A stretch of DNA of 64,000 nucleotides from NCBI RefSeq assembly GCF_003182095.1, contig NZ_QGTJ01000004.1:124001-188000 (forward strand). Direction: 5' to 3'. The position numbers and the translations under genes are program-made. This document shows positions 37,069-45,578 of the stretch, piece by piece; within the stretch, counting starts at the first letter, position 1, and each line of letters starts with the position of its first letter. The notes below the pieces were generated by a model. It made no database searches. It was not told the DNA's origin and saw only the letters and a program-made list of their open reading frames with translations. The stretch comes from Plasticicumulans acidivorans (lineage in GTDB: Bacteria > Pseudomonadota > Gammaproteobacteria > Competibacterales > Competibacteraceae).

Positions 37069-38406
37069 ATGAGTTCCATCAAGAGCTGGTTCAAGGAGAA
37101 CCGGATCGTCGAGGTCGAAGCGATCATCCCGGACATGTCCGGGGTCGCCCGCGGCAAGATCCTGCCAGCCGAGAAGTACTATCAGGACAAGGGCTTGCGT
37201 CTGCCCGAAGGGATCTTCCTGCAGACCGTCACCGGTGACGCGCCCGATGAGTACTTCGACGTCATCAGCACCACCGATGGCGACATCATCCTCAAGCCCG
37301 ACCTCAACACCTTGTGCCCGGTGCCGTGGGCGACCGAGCCGACCGCGCAGATCATCCACGATGCCTTCTATGCCGACGGTCGCAGTGTCGACATCGCTCC
37401 GCGCTACGTGCTGCGCCGCGTGCTCAAGGCCTTCGAGGAGCGCGGCTGGAAGCCCGTGGTCGCCCCCGAGCTGGAGTTCTTTCTGGTCAAGCCGAACACC
37501 GATTCCGACTATCCGCTGGAGCCGCCGGTCGGCCGCTCCGGGCGCTGTGAGACCGGCCGCCAGTCCTACGGCATCGATGCCGTCAACGAATTCGAGCCGC
37601 TGTTCGAGGATGTCTACGACTACTGCGAGAAGCAGGGCCTGGGCATCGACACGCTGATCCACGAGGCCGGCGCCGCGCAGCTCGAAATCAACCTGCTGCA
37701 CGGCGATGCGCTGGTGCTGGCCGATCAGGCCTTCCGCTTCAAGCGCACGATGCGCGAGGCGGCGCTGCGCCATCAGATGTATGCGACCTTCATGGCCAAG
37801 CCGATGCAGCACGAGCCCGGCTCGGCGATGCACATTCACCAGAGCATCGTCGATCTGAAGAGCGGGCAGAACATCTTCAGCGACGAAAGCGGCGAGCCGA
37901 CCACGCTGTTCTATGGCTACATCGCCGGCCTGCAGAAGTACCTGCCGGCGGCGATGGCGCTGCTGGCGCCCAACGTCAACAGCTACCGGCGCATCAACCG
38001 CCGCGACATCGCGCCGATCAACGTCGCCTGGGGTTACGACAACCGCACCGCGGCGTTTCGCGTGCCCTTCGCCAGCCCGCAGGCGCGGCGCGTCGAAAAC
38101 CGCGTGCCGGGAGCCGATGCCAACCCGTATCTGGCGATGGCCGCCTCGCTGGCCTGTGGCTACCTCGGCATGGTCGAGGGCCTGCAGCCGACGCCGCCTT
38201 CGGAAGGCAGTGCCTACAATGCGCCCTACGCGCTGCCGCGCTCGGTGCACGAGGCGCTGCGCCAGCTGAGCGCCTGCGAGGCGCTGCAGAAGGTGCTCGG
38301 CGAGCGCTTCGTCACCGTCTACAAAACGGTCAAGGAAGTCGAGTACGAGGCGTACTTCGAGGTCATCAGCTCCTGGGAGCGCGAGTTCCTGCTGCTCAAC
38401 GTCTGA
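37069..38406 (+). CDS. Glutamine synthetase family protein, gamma-glutamylpolyamine synthetase (PuuA/SpuI)-like
   Basis: A 445-residue glutamine-synthetase-fold ligase. It starts MSSIKSWFKENRIVEVEAII behind a strong GGAGG site; longer in-frame sequence upstream runs into the divergent promoter region and was rejected. Motifs include ELEFFLVKP, the INLLHGD and HIHQSIVD metal and glutamate region, and NRRDIAPINVAWGYDNRT with RVPFASPQARRVENR. The family ligates glutamate to putrescine or other polyamines. With the divergent oxidase it gives two steps of the gamma-glutamyl polyamine pathway; the later enzymes (PuuC, PuuD) are not in the window. Confidence 0.88.
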   Translation: MSSIKSWFKENRIVEVEAIIPDMSGVARGKILPAEKYYQDKGLRLPEGIFLQTVTGDAPDEYFDVISTTDGDIILKPDLNTLCPVPWATEPTAQIIHDAFYADGRSVDIAPRYVLRRVLKAFEERGWKPVVAPELEFFLVKPNTDSDYPLEPPVGRSGRCETGRQSYGIDAVNEFEPLFEDVYDYCEKQGLGIDTLIHEAGAAQLEINLLHGDALVLADQAFRFKRTMREAALRHQMYATFMAKPMQHEPGSAMHIHQSIVDLKSGQNIFSDESGEPTTLFYGYIAGLQKYLPAAMALLAPNVNSYRRINRRDIAPINVAWGYDNRTAAFRVPFASPQARRVENRVPGADANPYLAMAASLACGYLGMVEGLQPTPPSEGSAYNAPYALPRSVHEALRQLSACEALQKVLGERFVTVYKTVKEVEYEAYFEVISSWEREFLLLNV

Positions 38407-38412
38407 AGCGCC

Positions 38413-38922
38413 ATGTCCCGTTACCGTCCGCCGTCCGCCCCGAGTTCGCCGTACATCACCCGCGCCGGCTACGAGCGCCTCAACGCCGAGCTGCAACACT
38501 TATGGAAGGTGCGCCGCCCCGAAGTCACCCGCGCCGTCGCCGAGGCCGCGGCGCAGGGCGACCGCTCGGAGAATGCCGAGTACACCTACGGCAAGAAGAT
38601 GCTGCGCGAGATCGACCGCCGCGTGCGGTTTCTCTCCAAACGCCTCGATGCGCTGACCGTGGTCGACCGCATCCCCGATGACACCTCGCGGGTGTTCTTC
38701 GGCGCCTGGGTCGAGATCGAGGATGAAGACGGCGCGACGCGCACCGTGCGCATCGTCGGCCCCGACGAGTTCGAACCCGAGCGCGACTGGATCAGCATCG
38801 ACTCGCCGATGGCCCGCGCGCTGCTCAAGCGTCAGGAGGGCGACGAGGTGCGCGTACCGCTGCCGGACGGCGAGGCCAGTTACTGGATCGTCGGCATCCG
38901 CTATACCGAAACCGTCGACTGA
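38413..38922 (+). CDS. greB: Transcription elongation factor GreB
   Basis: GreB enters the RNA polymerase secondary channel and stimulates cleavage of backtracked RNA. The 169-residue protein has the coiled-coil finger with the acidic tip [21 protein letters not shown] (DxxE at about residues 41-46). The C-terminal FKBP-like domain reads [25 protein letters not shown], with [19 protein letters not shown] typical of GreB rather than GreA. It begins 6 bases after the PuuA-like gene. Confidence 0.95.
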   Translation: MSRYRPPSAPSSPYITRAGYERLNAELQHLWKVRRPEVTRAVAEAAAQGDRSENAEYTYGKKMLREIDRRVRFLSKRLDALTVVDRIPDDTSRVFFGAWVEIEDEDGATRTVRIVGPDEFEPERDWISIDSPMARALLKRQEGDEVRVPLPDGEASYWIVGIRYTETVD

Positions 38923-38975
38923 GCGCCGTCGCCGGTGGCCCGGTCGTGTGCCCGTCAGCCCGTGGAGCGCTCGCG

Positions 38976-39374
38976 ATGGAACCCCGCCTCAGCCTGATCA
39001 CGCTCGGTGTCGACGATCTGCCGCGCGCGCGCCGCTTCTATGCCGAAGGTCTCGGCCTGCCGCTGCAGCCGCCGAGCAACGACAACGTTGCCTTCTTCGC
39101 CCTGCACGGTGTCTGGCTGGCACTGTTTCCACGCGCCGAGCTGGCGGCGGATGCCGGTGTCGAGGTCGGCAGCGGCTTTGCCGGCATCACCCTGGCGCAC
39201 AATCTGCGCAGCCGTGAAGAAGTCGATGCACTGCTGGCCCACGTCGCCGGCGTCGGCGGGCGCATCGTCAAGCCGGCACAGGACACCAGCTGGGGCGGCT
39301 ATTCCGGTTACTTCGCCGATCCCGACGGCTTTCTCTGGGAGGTGGCGTGGAATCCGCACTTCTGGATCGAGTGA
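38976..39374 (+). CDS. VOC (glyoxalase/bleomycin resistance/dioxygenase) superfamily protein
   Basis: A 132-residue protein of one vicinal-oxygen-chelate module. It has LSLITLGVDDLPRARRFYAEGLGLP at the start and GGYSGYFADPDGFLWEVAWN at the end, the latter with the usual PDG turn and glutamate metal ligand. ATG 38976 (MEPRLS) follows GTGGAGCG and replaces a slightly longer frame. No substrate can be assigned. Confidence 0.9.
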   Translation: MEPRLSLITLGVDDLPRARRFYAEGLGLPLQPPSNDNVAFFALHGVWLALFPRAELAADAGVEVGSGFAGITLAHNLRSREEVDALLAHVAGVGGRIVKPAQDTSWGGYSGYFADPDGFLWEVAWNPHFWIE

Positions 39375-39386
39375 GCAGCTGAGCGT

Positions 39387-39406
39387 CTACAGTCGAAAGA
39401 CTGCAG
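39387..39406 (+). other. Hairpin with GAAA tetraloop in the KAP gene leader
   Basis: CTACAGTC (39387-39394), GAAA loop (39395-39398) and GACTGCAG (39399-39406) form an 8-position stem with one A/C mismatch. It lies just upstream of the KAP NTPase ribosome-binding site (GGGGAG, 39412-39417). No T-tract follows, so it is not a terminator; it could affect mRNA stability or translation. Confidence 0.35.
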
Positions 39407-39424
39407 CGGGCGGGGAGAGCGCCG

Positions 39425-42400
39425 ATGGCCGGGCCGATGAGTCTGCGCGAATCGCTGGCGGCTGCCGCCGGCAGTGCGCTCGATGCCGAGCTCGAACGCG
39501 TCGCGCGCTGGGCCGCCTGGCTCAGTGCGATGCGCCGTGGCGACTACCACGTCTCGTTCACCAGCCTGTTTGCGGCGCTGGCCGGCAGCGGTGTCGAGGG
39601 GGTGGTCGGGGAACAGTGCGGCGCCCTGTTCGGCGATCCGCGGCGCTGGCTGGCGCAGCTGATCGATCCTCCTTTGAGCGATGCGGAATGGCAGGCGGTG
39701 AGCGAGTGCACCGACGGGTATGCGCGCTGGCCCGATGAAGACTGGCCGGGCAGCGCCGATACCTCCGCGAACACCGCGATTCCGGCTTCACGGACACCGC
39801 GCGAACCCTTGACCGCCTCCGTTGCCAGCCTGCTGCGCTTCGCCGGCAATCGCACGCGTGAGCAGGGGCGCAGTGCGGTGACGCTCACCGATCTGACCGC
39901 CGCGTTTCTGTTCGACAGCCACGGCCACGAGCAGCAGATGGTCGGCTGGGGCTTCGACTTGTCGCGGCTGCGCAGCGAGTTCGAGGCGCGTCAGCCGGGA
40001 GCGGCGGCGCCCGGCGAGTCACTGCTGGCGAGCCTGCGCTGCGACGAGGACGTGCTGTTCGTGCTGCGCTTCGCCGTCAACGTCGCCCTGCAGGCGGGCG
40101 ACGCGTCACCGCAGTTGACGCTGCGCCATCTGTATTACGCGCTGCTCGAAGCCGGTGATCCGTCATCCGGGCCGCTTGAGCGCGCCCGGGCCCTGCGCGA
40201 AGCGGTTGGCGACGGCTACCGCAGCGGCGTCGGCAGTGAGGTGATCAACAGCTCGACGCTGCCGGCGCCGGGCAGCCTCGCGCCTTTCAGTGCGCAGGAA
40301 ACACTGCCGCCGCTGGCCGCGCCGGTGCCGGCCGTGCTGTTGCGCGCCCGCGGTTTCGCGGCGGATGTTTCGCCGGCGGCGCTGATTACGCTGCTGATGC
40401 TGGCGGCCGCGCTGCATGCCGAGCGGGCGCCGGAGAGTGCGGGTACGCGCGCGGCGCTCGGGCTCGATGCACCCGCGGCGCGCGCGCGCTGGCTGGCCGC
40501 GATCCGCAGCGGCCGCACCGGTACGGTCGATCCGCAGGTGCTCGCCCGCTGGCTGTATGGTGAGCACCTGCCGGAGGCGCCGGTTTATGGTGCCGATATC
40601 GCGCGGCCGGCACGTGCCGAGGACGACTGCCTCGGTGTGCTCTGCTACGCCCGTGCGCTCGCCGCGACCGCGCTCGCCCGTCCTACCGAACCGCCGCTGG
40701 CGATCGGTGTGTTCGGCGACTGGGGCTCGGGCAAGAGCTATTTCATGGGGCTGATGGAGCTCGAAATGCGCGCGCTGGCCGCCGGCGGCGATGCGCGCTT
40801 CCATCGCCATCTGCTGTCGGTGTGGTTCAACGCCTGGCATTACGCTGACGCCAATCTGTGGGCGAGCCTGATGCAGACGCTGCTCGAAGCGCTTGACGCT
40901 CACGTCAATGTAGCGGCGCAATCGGTCGATACCGCCGATCTGGCGAAACTGCGTCAGGCGCTGGATCTGGCCGTGCAGTTTCGTGCCGAGGCCAGTGCGG
41001 CGAGCGGTGCCGCGCAGCAGGCGCTGGTCGCGGCGCAGGTCGCCTCCGCCCATCAGGAAAATGCGCTGGCCGCGGCACGTCAGGCGACCGCGAGCAGGGA
41101 GGCGACCTGGGTCGCCGCCCGCCGCCAGGTCGTTGCGGTCGGGCTCGGCCGGCTGGCGCGTGACCTGGCCGCCGGTCAGGCTCCGGCCGCGCCGGTGGCG
41201 GCCGTGGCGTATGGCATCGCTGCGCGGGCGCGCGCACTCGATCTGCCGCTGCTGGCGACCGCTGCCGAGCAGGTGGCGCGCGTCACCGGTACCGCCGAAC
41301 ACGGCGTCGAACAACTGCGCGGCCTGCTCAGCGATGCGCGGGTGCAGGCGGCGCGGGCGCGTTCGGGCTTCGACTGGCTGCTGAGTGCGCCACTCGGCCT
41401 GCGCGGCTGGCAATGGCTGGGCATCGGTGCCGGCGCGCTGGTGGCGGCGGCGCTGGTGTATCGGGCGGCGGTGCACTGGCTGCCGCCCGGCGGCTTCCCG
41501 ACGCTCGGCGCGCTGGCGACGCTGCTGGCGGGCACGTTGACGCCGGCGCTGGCCTGGGCGCGCCGGCGTCTGGCGCAGGTGCGGGCGGCGCTCGACCAGC
41601 TCGACAGTCTGCGTGCGGAACTCGATACGGGGCTGACGCAGGCGATCGAGACCGACCCGCAGGTCCGCGCTGCCCGCGAGGCGCTTGAGCAGGCACGGGC
41701 CGCGGAGGCTGCCAGGCAGGCGGCGGCCGAACAGGCACGACAGCAGGTCGAAGCGGCCGAGCGTGCCGTCGCTGACGCGGCCGAGGCGCTGCGCAGCCGG
41801 CTGCGTGCCGAGCAGCTCGGTGACTATCTGCGCGCGCGCCTGGCCAGTGATGACTACCGCAGCCGCCTCGGTCTGATCGCTACGATCCGCCGCGATCTCA
41901 ACACCCTGGCGGTGTTCCTGCAGCCGCCGGCGTGGGCTGCAGCCTCGCCCGGCTCCGAGGCGCCGCTCAAGCCACCGTCCGATGCGCGCGCCGAAGAGAT
42001 CGCCGCCGTCGAGGCGCTGCGTGCGGCTGGTGTGGCGCTGCGTGCGCGGCCGGTCGAGCGCATCGTGCTGTTCGTCGACGATCTCGACCGCTGTCCGCCC
42101 GAGCGGGTGGTGGAAGTGCTGGAGGCGGTGCACCTGCTGCTGGCGCTGCCCCTGTTCGTCGTCGTCGTCGGCGTCGATGTGCGCTGGGTGTCGGCGGCGC
42201 TGTGCCGGCGCTACGCCGGCCTGCTCGCCGGCGAGGGCGGGGCACACGCAACGGCGACACCGACCGATTATCTGGAAAAGATCTTCCAGCTGCCGTTCAG
42301 CCTGCCGCCGGCCGACCCGGACGCCGCCGGGCAGCTGCTGCGCGGACTGCTGGGTGCCGCAGTGCCGGAGCGGACCGCTGCCGTAAACGCGCCGGCGGCG

Positions 42401-42997
42401 GAGGTGGGCACCGTGACGCCGGCGATGCCTCCTGCCTCCGGTGACGTGGCGGCCCCGGTGCCGGCGGCGCCGGCCACTGCGGGTGTGGCAGCGGGCGCAC
42501 CCGGTGCGCCGCCGCTGACGACGCGCGCCGAGGTTGGTGCCGCTCTGGCCGTCAGTGACGACGAACAGGCGTTCATGGTGCGTTTGCTCGGTGCGCTCGG
42601 CGGTTCGCCGCGGCGGGTGCGCCGCTTCGTCAATACTTATCGTGTCTACAAGGCTTCGCTGCGCCCGGCCGAGCGTGAGGAGCTGCTGAGCAGCGGCCGC
42701 TACCGGGCGGTGCTGGCAGCGCTGGCGCTGCTGGTCGGTCTGGCCGACGACTGCCCAACCGTGCGCCGCGTGCTGCGCGAACAGCGCGAGATCAGCCTGC
42801 CGAAACCGCATGATCTGCGCCGCGAAGCACGCAATTCGCTGCAGCAACGTCCCGGCCATCAGGCACGGCTCGATGTCGTGCTCTCGGCGCTGGCACTGGC
42901 TCATGACGGTATCGAAGACGAGGTGCTGGCGCTGGCCGACGTGCTGGCGCAGGAAGACATTGCCCGCTTCAGTTTCACGCCGGCGACCCGGCACTGA
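39425..42997 (+). CDS. KAP-family P-loop NTPase with Clp-N-like repeats and membrane segments
   Basis: A 1190-residue protein. Residues about 1-260 contain repeats that look like ClpA/B N-domain halves, e.g. VTLTDLTAAFLFDSHGHEQQ (about 152-171) and LTLRHLYYALLEAG (about 229-242). A KAP-type NTPase follows: Walker A GDWGSGKS (431-438) after PPLAIGVF, and Walker B VLFVDDLDRCPPERVVEVLEA with Asp885/Asp886. Between them lie Ala/Arg/Gln-rich coiled coils (about 515-625 and 720-810) and two membrane segments (about 663-682 and 688-708), as KAP proteins usually carry. An Ala/Pro-rich linker (about 980-1030) precedes a sensor-like GSPRRVRRFVNTYRVYK. It follows the VOC gene by 50 bases and precedes the PEP synthase regulator. 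Function unknown; KAP NTPases include the phage-exclusion protein PifA. Confidence 0.85.
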   Translation: MAGPMSLRESLAAAAGSALDAELERVARWAAWLSAMRRGDYHVSFTSLFAALAGSGVEGVVGEQCGALFGDPRRWLAQLIDPPLSDAEWQAVSECTDGYARWPDEDWPGSADTSANTAIPASRTPREPLTASVASLLRFAGNRTREQGRSAVTLTDLTAAFLFDSHGHEQQMVGWGFDLSRLRSEFEARQPGAAAPGESLLASLRCDEDVLFVLRFAVNVALQAGDASPQLTLRHLYYALLEAGDPSSGPLERARALREAVGDGYRSGVGSEVINSSTLPAPGSLAPFSAQETLPPLAAPVPAVLLRARGFAADVSPAALITLLMLAAALHAERAPESAGTRAALGLDAPAARARWLAAIRSGRTGTVDPQVLARWLYGEHLPEAPVYGADIARPARAEDDCLGVLCYARALAATALARPTEPPLAIGVFGDWGSGKSYFMGLMELEMRALAAGGDARFHRHLLSVWFNAWHYADANLWASLMQTLLEALDAHVNVAAQSVDTADLAKLRQALDLAVQFRAEASAASGAAQQALVAAQVASAHQENALAAARQATASREATWVAARRQVVAVGLGRLARDLAAGQAPAAPVAAVAYGIAARARALDLPLLATAAEQVARVTGTAEHGVEQLRGLLSDARVQAARARSGFDWLLSAPLGLRGWQWLGIGAGALVAAALVYRAAVHWLPPGGFPTLGALATLLAGTLTPALAWARRRLAQVRAALDQLDSLRAELDTGLTQAIETDPQVRAAREALEQARAAEAARQAAAEQARQQVEAAERAVADAAEALRSRLRAEQLGDYLRARLASDDYRSRLGLIATIRRDLNTLAVFLQPPAWAAASPGSEAPLKPPSDARAEEIAAVEALRAAGVALRARPVERIVLFVDDLDRCPPERVVEVLEAVHLLLALPLFVVVVGVDVRWVSAALCRRYAGLLAGEGGAHATATPTDYLEKIFQLPFSLPPADPDAAGQLLRGLLGAAVPERTAAVNAPAAEVGTVTPAMPPASGDVAAPVPAAPATAGVAAGAPGAPPLTTRAEVGAALAVSDDEQAFMVRLLGALGGSPRRVRRFVNTYRVYKASLRPAEREELLSSGRYRAVLAALALLVGLADDCPTVRRVLREQREISLPKPHDLRREARNSLQQRPGHQARLDVVLSALALAHDGIEDEVLALADVLAQEDIARFSFTPATRH

Positions 42998-43069
42998 ATC
43001 AATGCCGCGTCGGCTGCGATCGGCTAGGATCGGCGGTCTGGTCGATTGAGTGGCGAGAGGAGCCCGCCG

Positions 43070-43924
43070 ATGTCACAGCCCAAGCGCATGGCCTTTTTCG
43101 TGTCGGACCGCACAGGCATCACCGCGGAGACGCTGGGCCACAGCCTGCTGACGCAGTTCGATGCCCTGAACATCGAGAAGCAGGCGGTGCGTTTCGTCGA
43201 CACGCCGGAGCGGGCGCGGGCGCTGCGCGATCGCATCAACCGCCATCATCAGGAAGACGGTCTGCGGCCGCTGGTGTTTTCGACGCTGATCGCCACCGAG
43301 ACACGGGCGATCGTCAAGGAGGCGACCGGTCTGTTCATCGACTTCTTCGAAGCCTTCATCGGCCCGCTGGAGCATGAGCTGGGCGTGAAGTCAGAGCTGA
43401 CCGCCGGGCGTTCGCACGGCATGAACGATGTCGAGGAGTATTCACGGCGCATCGACGCCGTGAACTTCACGCTCAATCATGACGATGGCTCGACGACGAG
43501 CCACCTCGCCGAGGCCGACATCATCCTCGTGGGCATTTCGCGCACCGGCAAGACGCCGACCTGCCTGTATTTGTCGCTGCACTACGGCATCCGCGCGGCG
43601 AACTTCCCGCTGACCGAGGACGACCTCGAAGAGATGCAGCTGCCGAACAGTCTCAAGCCGCATCGCGACAAGCTGTTCGGCCTGACCACCGATCCGGCGC
43701 GTCTGGCGCAGATCCGTCATGAGCGCATGCCGAACAGCAAGTACGCCTCGATCGAGCAGTGCGACTACGAGACCCGGCAGGCCGAGGCACTGTTTCGCAA
43801 GCTTGGCGTGCCATATCTGCGGACTACGATGAAGTCGGTCGAGGAGATCGCCACGACCATCATCGACATGGCCGGCCTGGAGCGGCGCAAGATGCGCCCG
43901 CACCATCCGCAGGCCCACATTTGA
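43070..43924 (+). CDS. ppsR: Phosphoenolpyruvate synthase regulatory protein (PSRP, DUF299)
   Basis: A 284-residue bifunctional ADP-dependent kinase / Pi-dependent phosphorylase that inactivates and reactivates PEP synthase. Signature stretches are FFVSDRTGITAETLGHSLL at the start and the P-loop-like VGISRTGKTPTCLYLSL (about 150-166). NYPLTEDDLE-type AANFPLTEDDLEEMQLP and MPNSKYAS are also typical. Start ATG 43070 (MSQPKRMAFF) follows GAGAGGAG. The target gene ppsA is not in the window. Confidence 0.95.
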   Translation: MSQPKRMAFFVSDRTGITAETLGHSLLTQFDALNIEKQAVRFVDTPERARALRDRINRHHQEDGLRPLVFSTLIATETRAIVKEATGLFIDFFEAFIGPLEHELGVKSELTAGRSHGMNDVEEYSRRIDAVNFTLNHDDGSTTSHLAEADIILVGISRTGKTPTCLYLSLHYGIRAANFPLTEDDLEEMQLPNSLKPHRDKLFGLTTDPARLAQIRHERMPNSKYASIEQCDYETRQAEALFRKLGVPYLRTTMKSVEEIATTIIDMAGLERRKMRPHHPQAHI

Positions 43925-44140
43925 GCGCCGGCGGCGGGGGCGAGGCGGCGGCCATGCAGCTTGCAATTGACGGAGCATCATGCACGATATGCCGCGGTTC
44001 GGGGGGCCCTGCCGTGCGGGGCGCTCCCGTTCAGGCGTATTTGAGGGGGGTGTCGGGTCACCGGCATCACAGCGGCGTCGCGCGATCGCCGGCGCCGGTT
44101 CTGTAGAGTCTGCTCGACAGACGATAAAGGAGCGCACGAT

Positions 44141-45124
44141 ATGAAGAATCCGGTTCGCGTTGCCATCACCGGCGCCGCCGGCAACATCGGCTACGCCATG
44201 GCTTTCCGCATCGCCGCCGGCGACATGCTGGGTCCGGATCAGCCGGTCATTCTGCACCTGCTCGAAATCACTCCGGCGCTGCCGGCGCTGCAGGGCGTGG
44301 TGATGGAGCTCAACGATTGTGCGTTCCCGCTGCTGGCCGGCGTCGTCGCCACCGACAAGCTCGAAGAGGCCTTCAAGGACGTCAACTATGCGCTGCTGGT
44401 CGGCGCCCGTCCGCGCGGCCCGGGCATGGAGCGCAAGGACCTGCTGACCGCCAACGGCGCGATCTTCGGACCGCAGGGCAAGGCGCTGAACGACTGCGCT
44501 TCGCGTGACGTCAAGGTGCTGGTCGTCGGCAACCCGGCGAACACCAACTCGCTGATCGCCCAGTGCAACGCTCCGGACCTCGATCCGAAGCAGTTCACCG
44601 CGATGACCCGTCTCGACCACAACCGCGCGCTGTCGCAGCTGGCCGAGAAGACCGGCGTGCACTTCAACTTCATCAAGAAGATGACGATCTGGGGCAACCA
44701 CTCCAGCACGCAGTATCCGGACATCTCTCAGTGCACCGTCGACGGCAAGGCGGCGCCGAGCCTGGTCGAGCGCGACTGGTACGAAGCCACCTTCATCCCC
44801 GAAGTGCAGCAGCGCGGCGCGGCGATCATCAAGGCACGCGGCGCCTCGTCGGCGGCCTCGGCGGCTTCGGCGGCGATCGATCACATGCGCAGCTGGGCGC
44901 TCGGCACCGCTGAGGGTGACTGGGTGTCGATGGGCGTACCGTCCGACGGTTCCTACGGCGTCGCGCCGGGCATCATTTACTCGTATCCCTGCGTCTGCAA
45001 GGACGGCAAGTACGAGATCGTCCAGGGCCTGACGGTCGACGAGTTCTCGAAGGCCAAGATGGCGGCGACCGAGACCGAGCTGCGCGAAGAGCGCGCTGCG
45101 GTCGAGCATCTGCTGAAGCCGTAA
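44141..45124 (+). CDS. mdh: Malate dehydrogenase
   Basis: Oxidises malate to oxaloacetate with NAD+. The 327-residue protein is of the LDH/MDH group found in many beta- and gammaproteobacteria. It starts [27 protein letters not shown] (NAD-binding glycines) and has [12 protein letters not shown], the catalytic region [10 protein letters not shown] and the active-site histidine in [15 protein letters not shown] 44141 follows an AAAGGAG site, with a small inverted repeat, GTCTG/CAGAC (44108-44122), just before it. It ends 41 bases before a strong terminator. Confidence 0.97.
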   Translation: MKNPVRVAITGAAGNIGYAMAFRIAAGDMLGPDQPVILHLLEITPALPALQGVVMELNDCAFPLLAGVVATDKLEEAFKDVNYALLVGARPRGPGMERKDLLTANGAIFGPQGKALNDCASRDVKVLVVGNPANTNSLIAQCNAPDLDPKQFTAMTRLDHNRALSQLAEKTGVHFNFIKKMTIWGNHSSTQYPDISQCTVDGKAAPSLVERDWYEATFIPEVQQRGAAIIKARGASSAASAASAAIDHMRSWALGTAEGDWVSMGVPSDGSYGVAPGIIYSYPCVCKDGKYEIVQGLTVDEFSKAKMAATETELREERAAVEHLLKP

Positions 45125-45165
45125 TCGACGATTGCAGCAGGGCTGGTTACGGCCCGTGAGCTTGT

Positions 45166-45194
45166 AAAAAGGGGCGCCTTTGGCGCCCCTTTTT
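45166..45194 (+). terminator. Intrinsic terminator of mdh
   Basis: GGGGCGCC (45171-45178), TTT loop and GGCGCCCC (45182-45189), extended by A5/T5 pairing (45166-45170 with 45190-45194). This is a strong hairpin with a U-tract after the mdh stop and separates mdh from the prp locus. Confidence 0.9.
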
Positions 45195-45349
45195 GTTGCT
45201 CCGAGGCTGGTAACGGTTGTCGCCGATGCTGTGCTGCCGCATCGATGAAGTCGCGGCACAGCTGGATCGGCCATTGGCGCCAAACTATGTTTTCAAGCTG
45301 GTGTTGATGTCGCGGTGCAGCAGCAGCGGGACTGCAGCCCAATGCTTTG

Positions 45350-45366
45350 TATTGGTATAACCAATA
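45350..45366. promoter_or_regulatory. Candidate GntR/FadR-type operator
   Basis: TATTGGT-ATA-ACCAATA is a perfect palindrome with 7-base arms and a 3-base centre. TGGTnnnACCA is the recognition core known for FadR-subfamily GntR regulators such as PdhR and LldR. Methylcitrate genes in several proteobacteria are controlled by a GntR-type repressor, so a PrpR-like operator is likely. No such regulator is encoded in this window. It lies 213 bases before the prpE ATG. Confidence 0.6.
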
Positions 45367-45523
45367 TGACGCATCCGTCAGAATTGAGTAGATTTATTGA
45401 CCGTTGGCAAACGGATTTTCGCTCAACGAAAAAATACTTCTAACAAATGCCGCTCCGGCCGTTCCGGCAGGGTAGTGGTGACTGCAAAAAAACGCAGTCA
45501 AACCGCGGGACGCGGGTGTTTGC

Positions 45524-45540
45524 GCCGTCGATACGACGGC
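45524..45540 (+). other. Palindrome in the prpE leader
   Basis: GCCGTCG-ATA-CGACGGC is a second perfect palindrome with the same 7-3-7 layout and ATA centre as the operator candidate, 39 bases before the prpE start. Its GC-rich arms make a stable RNA hairpin upstream of the ribosome-binding site; it could be a protein site or an mRNA structure. Confidence 0.45.
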
Positions 45541-45578
45541 ATTCCATCAAAGCGCGTAGGGTGTGAGGGGAATAACGG

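Larger units (their letters stand above)
45195..45578 (+). promoter_or_regulatory. Regulatory region upstream of prpE
   Basis: About 380 non-coding bases, AT-richer than the surroundings between 45340 and 45500. It holds a 17-base operator-like palindrome (45350-45366) and three further inverted repeats: TTTTCG/CGAAAA (45416-45432), TGACTGC/GCAGTCA (45479-45500) and GCCGTCG/CGACGGC (45524-45540). A possible -35 TTGACC is at 45397-45402, but I find no convincing -10 at the right distance. The 61-codon frame at 45397 has no protein-like features. The prpE ribosome-binding site is GAGGGG (45565-45570). Confidence 0.6.

Noticed and set aside
40163..42994. A 943-codon open frame on the minus strand across the KAP gene
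   Set aside because: It is antisense to a protein with clear motifs; it is rich in Arg, His, Gln and Gly without domains, the usual shadow of GC-rich codon use.
44977..45342. 121-codon minus-strand frame after mdh
   Set aside because: It crosses the mdh terminator and the mdh coding end; no conserved features.
45404..45421. TTGGCAAACGGATTTTCGC considered as a sigma-54 promoter for prpE
   Set aside because: The GG and GC elements are 13 bases apart instead of the required 10.
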